Shown: positions 13,544 to 25,829 of the stretch, one piece after another
How the letters are laid out: each line of letters opens with the position of its first letter
How positions within the stretch are numbered: position 1 is the stretch's first letter
NCBI GenBank assembly: GCA_905331475.1
Contig: CAJNYU010001934.1
Location: 62,001 to 126,000 of the forward strand
Reading direction: 5' to 3'
DNA length: 64,000 nt
Source: Rotaria socialis
Lineage: Eukaryota > Rotifera > Eurotatoria > Philodinida > Philodinidae
Notes under the pieces: generated by a model
The model's input: only the letters and a program-made list of their open reading frames with translations
Database searches by the model: none
Told to the model about the DNA's origin: nothing
Program-made: the position numbers and the translations under genes

Positions 13544-16500
13544 GCATTCATACATAGAACATGGTCAAGTGAACAACATAGAAAATATGAACCCGTCTTC
13601 GATAAGCATAATTGACTTGGGCAGATGTCCACATTCTCTGCATTGTACACTATTACTTTCGCGTTGATCATTCAATCCTCATATATGTATATGCATGTTC
13701 AAATTAGTTCGACCACATGTTCATGTATGATGGCACTGTTTATACTGTCGATTTCTTTTCTTGCCTCCGCCTTCTATACTAGTTTCCCTAACAGCTGATG
13801 ACCTTCATCATAAAACAATTCTATTACATTTCTTCAGTATTCTTATCTCTAAATTACTAGCTATATATATATATCGTTCTGAGATGAGTATTGAATGCAT
13901 AGAGAACCAAGCAGGATCATATTAGTGTAGTTCATTTCGACATATTCTTTTTTCTCTCTCTCTCTCTCTCTTGCTGTGTCTGTCTATCTTTTCTCATGAC
14001 ATGAAGAATCTTGAGATATCAGTGTGTGATTGTTGTAATGACGCGGTAGATAGCAATGCTGGTAATATAGAAATAGAAAGAGAGATGCGGAACCTTGTTT
14101 TGTCGGAATCTAATTCAATTGGGGAAATAGAATGAGTGAATCAGCACGAGCTGACAAATGCTTGTTATTATTGAAAGACGATAGAAAAAGACGGATTCTG
14201 ATTTTCCCTTTTCTTTTCTACATCATCATCATCTCTCTCTCTCTCGATTACGTCTTTAGCTGTAGCATACACACATAGGAGGAGGAGAGTAAGAGGCGGA
14301 GATCAGTAGTTTCCGCTTCATACATATGCATATTTGAGTGAATCACGTTTGATCAACGCTTTCTTACTATTTTATACTCTTACAACTTCAATTATACTCG
14401 TCTTTATTTTATCACTAAAAATGATCTGTACGTAACTCCTTTCAAATCTAGATTATTATTATGACTATTGTTGCTTTCACTTCGAATACGTTTCAATGAC
14501 TAGCATTTTGAAACGGACAGACATCTTCAGTAGTTAGATTTCCTTAAAAGATAGACACCATTCATGAGTAATTCATAGAATTATGAAAATCGATGAGATG
14601 ACAAAAACGATTCCAATCGACGACGATATTTGGGTATTAAGAAGCCCCGCTCATCATCATCATCATCATCGACGAATAAAACAAGGTAATAAGAATATCT
14701 CTTTTTTTTTTCAAATTCGAACACATTTATAATCCGGTTGTAGGTATTTCTTAGTAATACAACAGATAGTCTTATTTTCAAAAAGACAAAAAGAAACTAA
14801 GAAATCCTTGAACATCATTCTTTTTTCATTCAATAAAAATTATATTAATTTGACATTTCTAATAACAAATAATTTTGTTTATACGATCAACGAATAGTTT
14901 CAACTAATTAAACATAGATTCATATTGAAAATAAAATTATTGTGACTATTATTAAATTTATGTTCATCATATGACAGTATTTCCTTTTGTCATTTCTTAA
15001 TAGTGACAATAGAAAAACATAAAAACTTTGACTTGCTTTGTTTTTTTATATAAATGACTTTCAAGTCGTATGGTTCATCGATTTGACAGTAAACGGATGT
15101 TCCGTTAGATGCATAGATATCGCAGAAGTCTCTTTTTATGTTTCTGACAAGACATTATGCTCATTTTTGCGTTTCTTCCTTCAAGCATACAAAAGAAATA
15201 GAGAATCACGCATACAATATAATATATATATAGATATGTGTGTGTGTGTGTGTGTGTGTGAACTCTATTAAAGAGTAATGAGTAATTGTCGATTCTCTAA
15301 GCCAGCTGCAAATCGTCTTTTTTTTTATTTCTCTATATTTCTCGAAACAAACGAGAATGCCCGATAATAATAATGATGATTGATAGTTTTTTTTCCATTT
15401 TATTTTAACACATCATCCATTTCAATCTCAGCTAGTCAGACATTTCCCCTCCCCAATTCAAGAGTGTATGTAAAGTAAGCAACCAAAGAAATGAACATTT
15501 GGCCAAGAGAACAAAATAATGACGATCGATACTTATCGTACATGGAGTTGTCGTTGTCGTTATCTCTCTTATTTAGTCTTTTTTCTTTATTTTATTATTC
15601 GATGTCTTGAGAAAAGCAAAAAAAAGATGTCTGTGACAACGTGAAGAAAAGAGAGTATAAAACAACCCATAGACACAAACGGCGGAGACAGCGTACAGAC
15701 CAGTGCAAGATTAGATCAGTCGCTGTCGATGTCTTGTGAACTATTAACAATTCCAGTGAGAGAGAGAGAGAGAGAGAGAACGTCATTGTAACGCTATTCT
15801 TTTTCTTAGACGATTTACAAAAAGTCAAAGAGCGACAACTGGGTAAGAAGACAAATTTTACATCTGGCCATTGAATCAACCAGTTTAATTTAGCTGTTTA
15901 TATTGTAGAGTGGTTAAGATACGACTACTTTTACTGATTATAATCTGGGTAGAAAGCGAGTAGTGAAAGGTGTGACAAAGAAAAAAACGAGAAAGAAAGT
16001 AAGAAAAGAGAGAGAGAGAATGTGAGTTGAACTGTGAGACATATATGCAAACAGAGACAAAAAACGAGAATAGATAAGAAATAAAGTGTAGCACAGTTGT
16101 GGTCATTGGTAAAGTGTCTTTGGTCGTTTTTTTTTCTTCATCATTGGTTATGCTCTCAGCGTTGGCCGACCGCTTTTCTGTTACACGATCACTCGAAAAC
16201 CTTGTTACAGGTCGACGAATGACATGCACATCTGCAGGTAGATAATTATTAAAAAAAGAAACAAGAAAATCAAACAACCTTATTTTAATTTATTTCATGT
16301 TACACCTCCTGTCGCCTTAAACATACTTTTAAACAAATGCTCTATTGATTTTCTTATTCATAAGAAGCTTTTCTTTTTTTGTTTCGTTAATGTCATCATT
16401 ATTATCACCGGCTTTGTTTCACATTTTCAAAGAGTATATTGATCATTTAGGCTGTCGGTAGCAATCCTGAGAGCTATTATTCTTTTCGGTAAGAAGCCAT

Positions 16501-19500
16501 ACATAATCATAATGGACATCTGTGTCATATCATCGATTGAAAATGAGAAATATTGAGTCATTAGTCTTATTCTCATGATGAACTTTTCACATCGATCGCC
16601 TTGAGAATATGATTGAAATATCGGATAGAATGCGTGTAACAGGAGTGTGTGATCAGAATGAGGATTGATAAAGCTAGCTATATATGTACTTTATATAAAA
16701 ATAGATTGCTCAATCTATTGAGTAATTGACTTGAAATGCTTCAATGATATTGTATACATAAATACGTAAGAAAAACAAAAAATAATAAAATATAAATATG
16801 ATCAACACCTTTATTGAGTTAAAAAGAAAGTACAAAGAGCGTGATTGATAACATTCATTATTTCAAACAGACACCTGTCTTAAATGAATATATTGGGTTG
16901 AGAAGTAGAAAAAAAATGTCATTGTGTGAGAAGACAAATGACCTTGTAGGGTTTCATCGATTGTACACGCACACAAGGTCATTTGATTGTAAATGTACAT
17001 TCGTTCATGCCTTTAATCTTGTCCAATAAATCCTGAACGATCATGCGACACGAATGTTCATACAATATTTTCTTTTGCGTCCAACATTCTCGTACATATT
17101 GATTGATTAGATGAGAGAATGAAATTTGTCACCCTGCATGTGCCCTGCCCTATTCTCTTGTACACTTTCGCTGGCATCTAGTATATACATTTCGTGTCGT
17201 CGTCGTAGTCGTGTTTCTCTTTTCTCTTACAAAAAATTTTTTCTTTCGTACGAAACACAAGAGAGAGAGAGAGAGAGAAGAGGGAAGAAGAAAAAAAAAG
17301 AAATGGAAATTTGAATATTTTATGCACTTATAATCGAAATGTGAAATGGATGATAGACATTTGAAATCATTATAACATAACACGACTTAGAAGATACTTT
17401 TTTTTATATTATTTATTGTTGCTATTTGACACATATTTAAAAGAAAAAATGACAACAAACAATCATAACGTAGATCCCATGAGAAAAATCTATGATCATG
17501 TTTGGCATTGGATAGTTAAACAGACATATGAAAGTAAGTAGAGTTTAGTTCAGTTCACTAGTTTTTTTCTCTTTTTTTTTGGGTTCAGACCTATATTTTT
17601 CTTTAATTTGATCATGATGCAATAGGCATGCGATGAACTCATTGTATGTGCTCAAACGTACGCGTAGGTATCACATTTCAGTGGCTCACGTATGATGAAC
17701 TTACTTCGGTGCTTAGTAAATAGAATTTTACCTCATCATTTTACTCTTAAGTCAATCCCTTCCTTTTTATTTCTCTCATTTTTCTTCTTGTTCATTACGT
17801 CTGCTGTTACGTTATATGGATGGCCTCGTATTTAACAGTAGGTAGTATCGTAATCTATGTCTTTTTTCTTTGTCTCTTGACTGCTTATGGATCTCTCAAT
17901 GCGAGATGCAAAGATGATGGTTATCATGATAAGTTCATAAAATAAATCTTAAGAAAAGATTGTCATAAATCGATTTCAAGAAAATTACTTTTATATAAGT
18001 AATATATTCTCGTTCACCTTGGATAAGAATATTGATTCGTCAACTTTCTGTTCAAATAGACACATGCACAACAGCAGTTAAGTGAGAAAAGAAAAAGGCT
18101 TCAAGTATCGACCTTTATTCTTGTACGATGACAACGAACTTCAAAGAGTAAGGCATACATACGATGTGAGAAGGTTACATATATATATATTTGAATATGA
18201 ATATGAATACATATTAAGCAGATGTGAAGAGTCATGTTATTCATACTATTTCAATTACATAAAATGTCCAATTTATATATATATGTATATATATTAACGA
18301 AACATAAATTTAACAAGAACGAATGAAAATAATGGACGGACACATTTGTCTATCTTGAGGCTTGAAATACATGTTAAATATTTGATGAATCTATTGAAGA
18401 GCTCTGACAAGTGTTTTAGATGTATCAGAATAATAATCTGTGTCTAGTTTAAACAAAAATATACTTGAAATTCAAACAGAAGTATTCTTGAAAAAAAAAG
18501 AAGCGTTTATGATAGAGAAATAGTTCAATAGAAATAATTGTATTATTTTCTTTTTGTCTGATGATCAAGTCTTTAGGGAAACTTTGTTTCTGTTAGATTC
18601 GATCTTATCACTTTGAACGACGGGCATGTGTCGCCTCGATCAAAAAAAAGGAAATGGCAATAAACGCTATTTTCTTAACCAGCAGTGTATAGGTTGTTAT
18701 CTTAGTGAACTGTTCGTTTCCCTTTCATGATAGTTATTCATTTGTATAAAAATGGCCCACTTTCTCACGCAAACATTCTTACATCATCGATTCAATCAAT
18801 GTCTATTTTTCTTATTCTTTTTCTCTTTCAGTCGCAGATTCACCCATAAATTCGACAAATCCCAATCATCGTAAATCTAAAACTAATACAATCGATAGTA
18901 ATTCTCCGCAAACAAAATCTTGTCAAAACATGAAGTGTATTGTTTCACCTAAACCATCTATAAATCCAACAACAAAACGTATGACACCAGATTATTCGGA
19001 TATGGAACGAAATAATATTTATGCTGAAACACCACCAAAACCTAAACCAAATTCTTCATCTTCATCATCGATATTACCACCAACACTTGTTAATGGTACA
19101 AATCATTATATGCCTATCGTTCAACAAAGACGATCTGTGAATACTACGAATCGTAATGAAAATGTACGAAGTTTAAATGGCACATCAAGTTCATCGGTAT
19201 CATCGTTTTCAACAGCAACTTGCTCATCACGATCTACAACACCATCGAATTCATATCGTCATGATCCAACTTCGATTATGACACGTTCAGCTGATGCATC
19301 ATCATCATGTGGATTAATAACACAAACCAAAAACGGAACAAATAATATTAAATCAAAGTCAACATATGATATTGATACATCAACCATTGATCGATCAAAA
19401 CAACAAACAAAAGATAATTTGAATAATAATAGTAAATGCTTAAATACGATTGCAAATGGAAATTTCGTACCGTTACAATCTGTCAAAGAAGATGAATGTC

Positions 19501-21141
19501 TTGAAGTTGATATTAATTCAAACAAAGTACGTTCAAAAGTAAGATTATAAATTAGATTTTTTTTCTTTTTTACTATCATACGAAGAAAAATTTCAGTCAG
19601 TTTGAAAAAAGACGACAAACGACAAAAGACAAGAGACAAGTTCTTCAAAGAGATAGAAATGTACTCTAGAGAAATCTGTTCTAGTAGCAAATCTTATGGG
19701 ATAAGTCATTAGTGGTTAGTTACAAGTGTGTGATGATTTTTTTGAATTGATCGCTAGTTCTACATGAAACAAAAACAAAAAAGAAAAGATAGTTAACGAA
19801 GTTTTCAATGATTACTCATCATTTTCTGTGCAAGTTGAAGTTGTTTATTTGAAATATCTTCGTTTCATTATTTGATTCCTTACAATCGATGTCTGTTCGT
19901 TCTCTTGTTCGCTGAGTGTCTTCGATTATATGTACTTGTATTTATCTTTGTTACTAGTAGTTGACTGTTGTTGGATCACTGTGATAAAAAAACACTCGAG
20001 GGGACCGTCGGACATAGACTGTTTTGTTTCGTGTGTGCCTCACACCGTCCATTTATTTTGTTGTATTAAGCTCAATAATGCTTCGACTTATTTGATTGTT
20101 GTCATTGTTTAGTTTCCCTATATACATATGTGTGTATATATATATATATTCTTTGTACTCTGCTTCCTTCTTCTTTTTTTACTTTAATTCATCGTCACTT
20201 CGACCTCTGATGTCTGTATTGTTTATACGTATGGCGTTAACATAAACCACGACCAGACAACTGCATATGCATATGTTGTCATTGTGATCGCTCGTCTTTT
20301 TTCATCGTTATTTGTTATTATGTACCAAATGAAAAGAATAAAGATATTGATATTTTTTTCTTCTGATTCAGTTTTTCTCTGAGGCCGAAAAGAAGATAGA
20401 AATAAAATGTCGAGAGTTATCGTTAATTTGAGATTGATCATCATCATCATCATCAAGGCAGCTTTCTTTGACTCGTTCTCTCTTCTCTGCTTGATTTAGA
20501 TGCACGTTAGCACGCTCGCTATCCTTCTCTTTTTCTGTAACATTACCATTTTTTTTTGTGAAGAGATGATTGTCTTGTCTGACCGAGATTTACTTGGGCG
20601 AGCCGTCCATTACTAACTAACAGAAGTATAAGAAGAAGAAAAAAACGAAAGAAAGAAAGAAAGAAAGAAAGAAAGAATATAAGAATGGGCAGCATGTAGA
20701 ACGTAGGATGACGAGTTCAGATGGCGTGTGAGTGGTGAACGACAAGCGATAGTCACAACAGTATTATTAGTAGCAATTTCTTGCTCAACGTCGGAAATTA
20801 TTATTTCTAATACTTATTATAACTCAAGTACGATGAAGGTAAATAAACGAGAGGTGAAGTCATCTAGAGAAATGTCAACACAAATATAGTTCTACTACTT
20901 GAACATGAACGTCATCATCGATTGATGGTAACCATTTTCTCGTTATGAATACTAATCAGTATAACTCTGTGTGTTCCACACGATTTATTAAAATTTCTTT
21001 TTTATCTTTATAATTTATCTATAGCAGTCATCCGAATGAAGCCATTTTTTGTTTTTAACAGTAGTAGACAACCATCACATTGATGGCGAATGAAAAGTTG
21101 AATATATTCATCGATAGATACATACAGATGGTGAGAGGTAA

Positions 21142-21174
<33 letters not shown>

Positions 21175-24100
21175 CATTAAGAAATCATCCTCGTCGAATA
21201 CTTGATTTGTATGTTTACTACATACATATTGCATAATATAGTACACATATATACAACTCATGAGATGAGGCTTCAACAGACACATTAGTAGAATGAATAA
21301 GTGAGAGAAGATAGACTGAATACTTGAAACTGCAATTCGAACCCTTTATTATATGAATGATTGTCTGAAGGCAATATGTAGGTGGGAGAAGAATATCAAG
21401 CTATAACGACAATAAATTTGTAGTACTAAAAAAGAATTAATCGGATTGTTTGAGTATGTGTGTGAATAAACACAAGGATAGGATTTTCTTCTCTCTCTCT
21501 CTCTCACTCTGACTCTCTTCTTTTCTCGTTTGCGTGTTTCTTTTTTCTCAGAGTTTGTTTGATTAGTCTTAACTATTGGTTACATCTCAATATCTGCATA
21601 TTAATTTACAGAATGACGATGAACAGCAACGTATGTTGATCGATATTCTCAAACAAAAATATCCACGACAACATGGCTCGTCGTCGTCAGCTGTGTCTAC
21701 ACCGATGATGGTAACAGAAAGTTTGATTAATTATCAACATGACATCTACAATTTTTTTAATAGCCACGAACAAATTCACCTCATCAACGTTCATCATCAA
21801 CTGACCCCATTGAAGATGAATTAATGTCAGCAACTAGAAATGGTTAGTATGAAAGAAAGAAAGAAAAATGGGTAAATCTTAGTGTTTTAATGAACTTTTT
21901 ATCTGATAGGCTTTACTCGAGGTCAACGCATCCGTTCAAGTCTTCCATTCATTATAAAACCTGCAACGAATAATTTAAAATCAAGTTCACTGGGTAAATT
22001 ATTGTTATTCTTCAATTAATATTTCCGAATTAAAAAATAACTTTCAAAAAACATTTTCCTGTTTCACTTAGGTCTCTGCTTTTTAATTTGTGGAGACGAA
22101 ACAAAAAAAGTTCTTTTACCATCATATATTTCATGCATCGATACACTCAAAGCACTTTTTGTTCGGTAAGTATTTTCTTTTTTGATAGTTTCTCATTATC
22201 ATAGACAAAGCCGATAGAACAAAGGATAGAAGAAAAACGAAACATGATTACAAAGAGAAAGAAGGATTGTCTCCATCCGGCTTCATATCACGAGATTTTT
22301 TTTTTTGATTGTCTCTATTTAAAGAGCATTTCCGCAACATCTGACAATGAAACATATGGACGCCGACGATGTACGATTATATATACGTGAACCAGATAAA
22401 GATATTTTTTATCAATTAGAAGATATGAGGTAAAAATGTCACCTGCAATTGTAAAATGTTAATAGAGATTATAAGAATATTTTTTTCTTCTTCTTCATTG
22501 TATAGTGATGTTAAAGATCGTTCCGTCCTGAAAGTGGTTCAATTGAATAATACCAACAACAACAATTACAATAACAATAATACTAAAGCGCAAGTTACAT
22601 TTAAGCAACCGGAGTCAGATGACATGTCTATCTATGTTCCATTTACATCGCGTCCTACACTTGCTAGTGAAATAACTTATCAAAGGCTAAGTCGTCTTGG
22701 TCGAATGCCATCAACGACGTCGATTCCATCCACATCATCAAGAAATGGATCAATGGAGGATAAATCAATATCATCTGCTTCAACAAATCCACAAACATCA
22801 TCGATTACTTCGTCATCTCGTTCTCTCAGTGAGCCAAGACGACGACTGGCCACTAAAGAAATCGCATCCAATGCTAATGATCAAACATCATCCACAAATG
22901 TGAATTTAACAAGTCAGTAAACAAATTTAAACGCTCTCTTTGATATGTATATGTATACATGCATAAATTATACTTTATATTATAGCTCCTAAGGCTACCA
23001 CATCATCACCAAGAAGTGGTTCAACAACACCGACCACCACTCGCACAGGCGATGACGACGCTCGGTAATGATAAATAAACAATCTTGTTCTTCTTCGAAT
23101 ATATAATACTAATTATTTCTAGTAGTAAAATGGTTTGGATGGAAAAACAATTGGAATCATTAACTGAACTTGTTAAAGAACTAACTCGTGAACGAGCTTT
23201 GAATGAACAACAATCACCAATGACACCACCAGTAACAAGAATGGGATTTCATAAAGGTATTGTTAAGCCAAGAAGCAAAAAAAGTTCTTTAATCGCTGTA
23301 ATACGATTGAATGATTTTATTCGATCGATTGATTATGGGAAAGCTCTAAGGAATCATGAAGGCCAATGCCTGTTAGGTTATAGATTAGTTTTTGTACCTG
23401 ATGATGTCATTTCCTGCTCGAAGCATATTCACTCTAGGGGAAAGCAAAAGAACGGAATACGAGTTATTTAAGAGCAAATAGATCTTAACGTGAAAAGAAA
23501 TCGAATCTACGTATTTTCTTTGTTGCCGCTTGATTACCTGATAACCTGATATTCTTTTAGATATTAATGGAAAATCGTTACGACAACAATTATATGAATT
23601 AAAAGTCAAAACACATGCCTTACGTAATGATCTAGTATCCATTAGACGTATGCAACAGTCATTACAAGAGAATTTCAAAGTACAATTAGAAGATGCTAAT
23701 AAAAAAATAGAAGTAATATCAATTTACAAGAAAAAAAAGAATCTTATGTAAAAAAAAACCTTTTTTATTTTCTCGAATCTTATAGGATTACATTTTACGA
23801 TTATATCGAATTGAAACTCGTTCAGAACAATGTCGTACAGTTGAAAATGAACTCGATTTATATATGATAAATAGTACAAAAATTGACCGAGATTTAGAGT
23901 ATGATTAATCATCTTAAAATATTTAATTTTTTTTTATTGTCTCTTTAATTAATAATAGAGATTTAGAAGCATCTGTTGAAGAATTACAAAATGATGTCAA
24001 ATCTAAACAATGTTATGTAACAATGAATGATGTTGAAAGTTTTGCTTTAGTTCTAAGTACAATAAGCCGTTCATTAGTCGACCTTAAAGGTACAAAAAAA

Positions 24101-25471
24101 ATGTTTAATGATAAATCAATATTAAAAATAAGTCTTTTTTACTTTCTTTTCTCCTAAAGCTTCGTTTCCAGTATTACGTGAAAAAATTTCTTCGCTTGGT
24201 CAACAATCATGTTTAAATGAAGATCAAAAGTAAAATTTCTATATATATTTGTTTTTCTAACTTTTTTCCTTTTTTCTTCTTTTTGAAAAATTAGATTTCT
24301 ACAAGAAGAGCCTGAACGTCTTGATTATACAATAAAAAAATGTAAACGTTTAACTACAATGCTCTATCAACTCAAACGATTAGCTATTAATCAAGAACAA
24401 AAATCTATTTCGATAAAATCGCGCTGTCACTTTTCATTCGGTTCAAATGGTAAACCCACTGATCGTAAACGTCTATTAGAACAAATTGAATCTGTCACAC
24501 AAAATTCTGATGGCAGACTAAAAGCTATTGAGGTTCGTTGAATATTTTTTAAAAAGCAAAACAATAATTTCTTTTGTCATTTTTAGAAAGCAGAAAAATT
24601 ACGAGAACATCGTTTACATTATGCAAATCGATTAGATTTACTCAAACAAATGAAATACAATTCTGAACAACAAGTATGAATATAAAAATTTAATAGATTT
24701 ATTTCGGTAAAAAATAATGTGTTTTTTCTTCTTCTCAATTTTTAGATGGATGGACAAGATACAGGACAATATTTTGATACACGAAGTTTAACAAATTCAA
24801 TACTACTCTCATCAAGTACACGAACAAGTATATGCTCAACACAATCAACAGCAGACTCAACAGCACTATCAAATAATTGTCCATCACCATCGCTATCGTT
24901 TATTGTTCGTCAAGCAGTAATCTCTCCAACGAATCCATCATTAACAATAAATGATGCAAAAACTCGTTCGCAAGCGTCAATGAAACCTCCATCAAAAGTA
25001 ACATTTTCTCAACAATTAATAACAAATGGAAAATCCTCATCAAATTCACGTGATCATTCAACTGATTCCTATTTATCTACGAATGGCATTTGTGTGAATA
25101 AAAAAAGCAAACCAACACCACCACCACGCGTACAAAGTACGTCATCATCTGCTGTTTCAAGTGCAACATCTTGTTCATCATCTAGTTCATCAACATCATC
25201 GAATGGTAGCGGAAATTCATGTTCAACAAATGGTTTTTGTGGTATAATACCACTTGTTATTTCACCAGATCGTCGTCATAATGGCCGATGTAATTCGTTT
25301 TCATCTTCAAGTACAGATACTGATTCAGTTATATCAAATCCTCGTGGAACAATTCCACATAAATCATCCACAATTATTAATACAAAACCAATATTAGTAT
25401 CGAACGGTTTTCATCATAAAACATCAACTAACTCAACAACATTAATGCGCGCTTCGGTCACTGATCTGTAG
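12278..25471 (+). CDS. SRCIN1/SKT (p140Cap/sickle tail) family coiled-coil scaffold protein
   Basis: Family members are cytoskeletal/synaptic scaffolds related to yeast actin-interacting protein 3; p140Cap regulates Src and actin. Exons traced include 12278-12329, 18832-19538, 21612-21710, 21764-21842 and 21910-21993, then further short exons, with the last at about 24746-25471. All junctions checked are GT-AG and in phase. In order: a Ser/Thr/Asn-rich linker with PPKPKP (18930-19538); ILKQKYPRQ, matching DHLKSKYP of p140Cap; GFTRGQRIRSSLP; a folded ubiquitin-like module with FLICGDETKKVLLP, LYIREPDKDIFYQLED and DVKDRSVLKV (22070-22545); and conserved coiled coils (23124-24660) with LEASVEELQ, DVESFALVLSTIS and FLQEEPERLDYTIKKC. 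A Ser-rich tail with PTPPPR closes it. Length is about 1,000 residues. The start codon is uncertain because the frame is open upstream to a possible acceptor at 12242. Confidence 0.88.
13505..13543. repeat. (CA)n-(TA)n compound microsatellite
   Basis: Uninterrupted CA units run directly into TA units within the long intron. Confidence 0.9.
15237..15260. repeat. (TG)n microsatellite
   Basis: Twelve TG units in the long intron. This strand orientation has Z-DNA potential. Confidence 0.9.
15758..15779. repeat. (GA)n microsatellite
   Basis: Pure GA run of about 11 units in the long intron. Similar CT or GA runs occur at about 13951-13970 and 17261-17279. Confidence 0.9.
20647..20676. repeat. 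(GAAA)n microsatellite
   Basis: Seven GAAA units in the 2-kb intron between 19538 and 21612 of the SRCIN1/SKT-like gene. Confidence 0.9.
21144..21172. repeat. (AG)n microsatellite
   Basis: Pure AG run of about 14 units in the same intron. Confidence 0.9.
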
Positions 25472-25498
25472 TACTGTTTATTGTGTATAGTTCGATAC

Positions 25499-25522
25499 AT
25501 ATATATATATATATATATATAT
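25499..25522. repeat. (AT)n microsatellite just after the SRCIN1/SKT-like stop codon
   Basis: AT run in the likely 3' UTR, about 28 bp after the stop. Confidence 0.85.
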
Positions 25523-25829
25523 ACGTATATACGTACGTGTGTGCGTTTGTATAGTCTTGTCGTCTGTTTGTTTTCACTTTTTTTACTATTATTTTTTTTC
25601 TCTCTTCTCTTTTTCTTTTTGTTCGTATCGTTATATTAAAGAAAGAAAAAAAAACATTAAAGTCATATGTCACCATTCATCATTCTATATATCTTGTTCA
25701 AATACACAGAGAAAACTAGCAGAGCGTGACATCATAGGATATAGATAGATAAGGAGAAGACAACGATTTTTCATTTTGGATACATATTATTGAATAAGCA
25801 AAGAGAAGAAAAAAACAGACAAGTAATAA

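Larger units (their letters stand above)
12330..18831 (+). other. Long 6.5-kb intron of the SRCIN1/SKT-like gene
   Basis: It opens at CC|GTAAGT and closes at TTTCAG|TC, and joins the exons in phase, giving LERSSI-LADSPIN. It is about 100 times longer than the usual intron here. It holds many CA/TA, CT/GA and TG microsatellites and no supported gene. A long first intron like this is a usual place for enhancers; that is inference. Confidence 0.7.

Noticed and set aside
18930-19690. Antisense frame 19259-19690 opposite the SRCIN1/SKT-like exon
   Set aside because: It is the mirror of a Ser/Asn-rich coding exon; the sense frame is supported by phase-consistent splicing.
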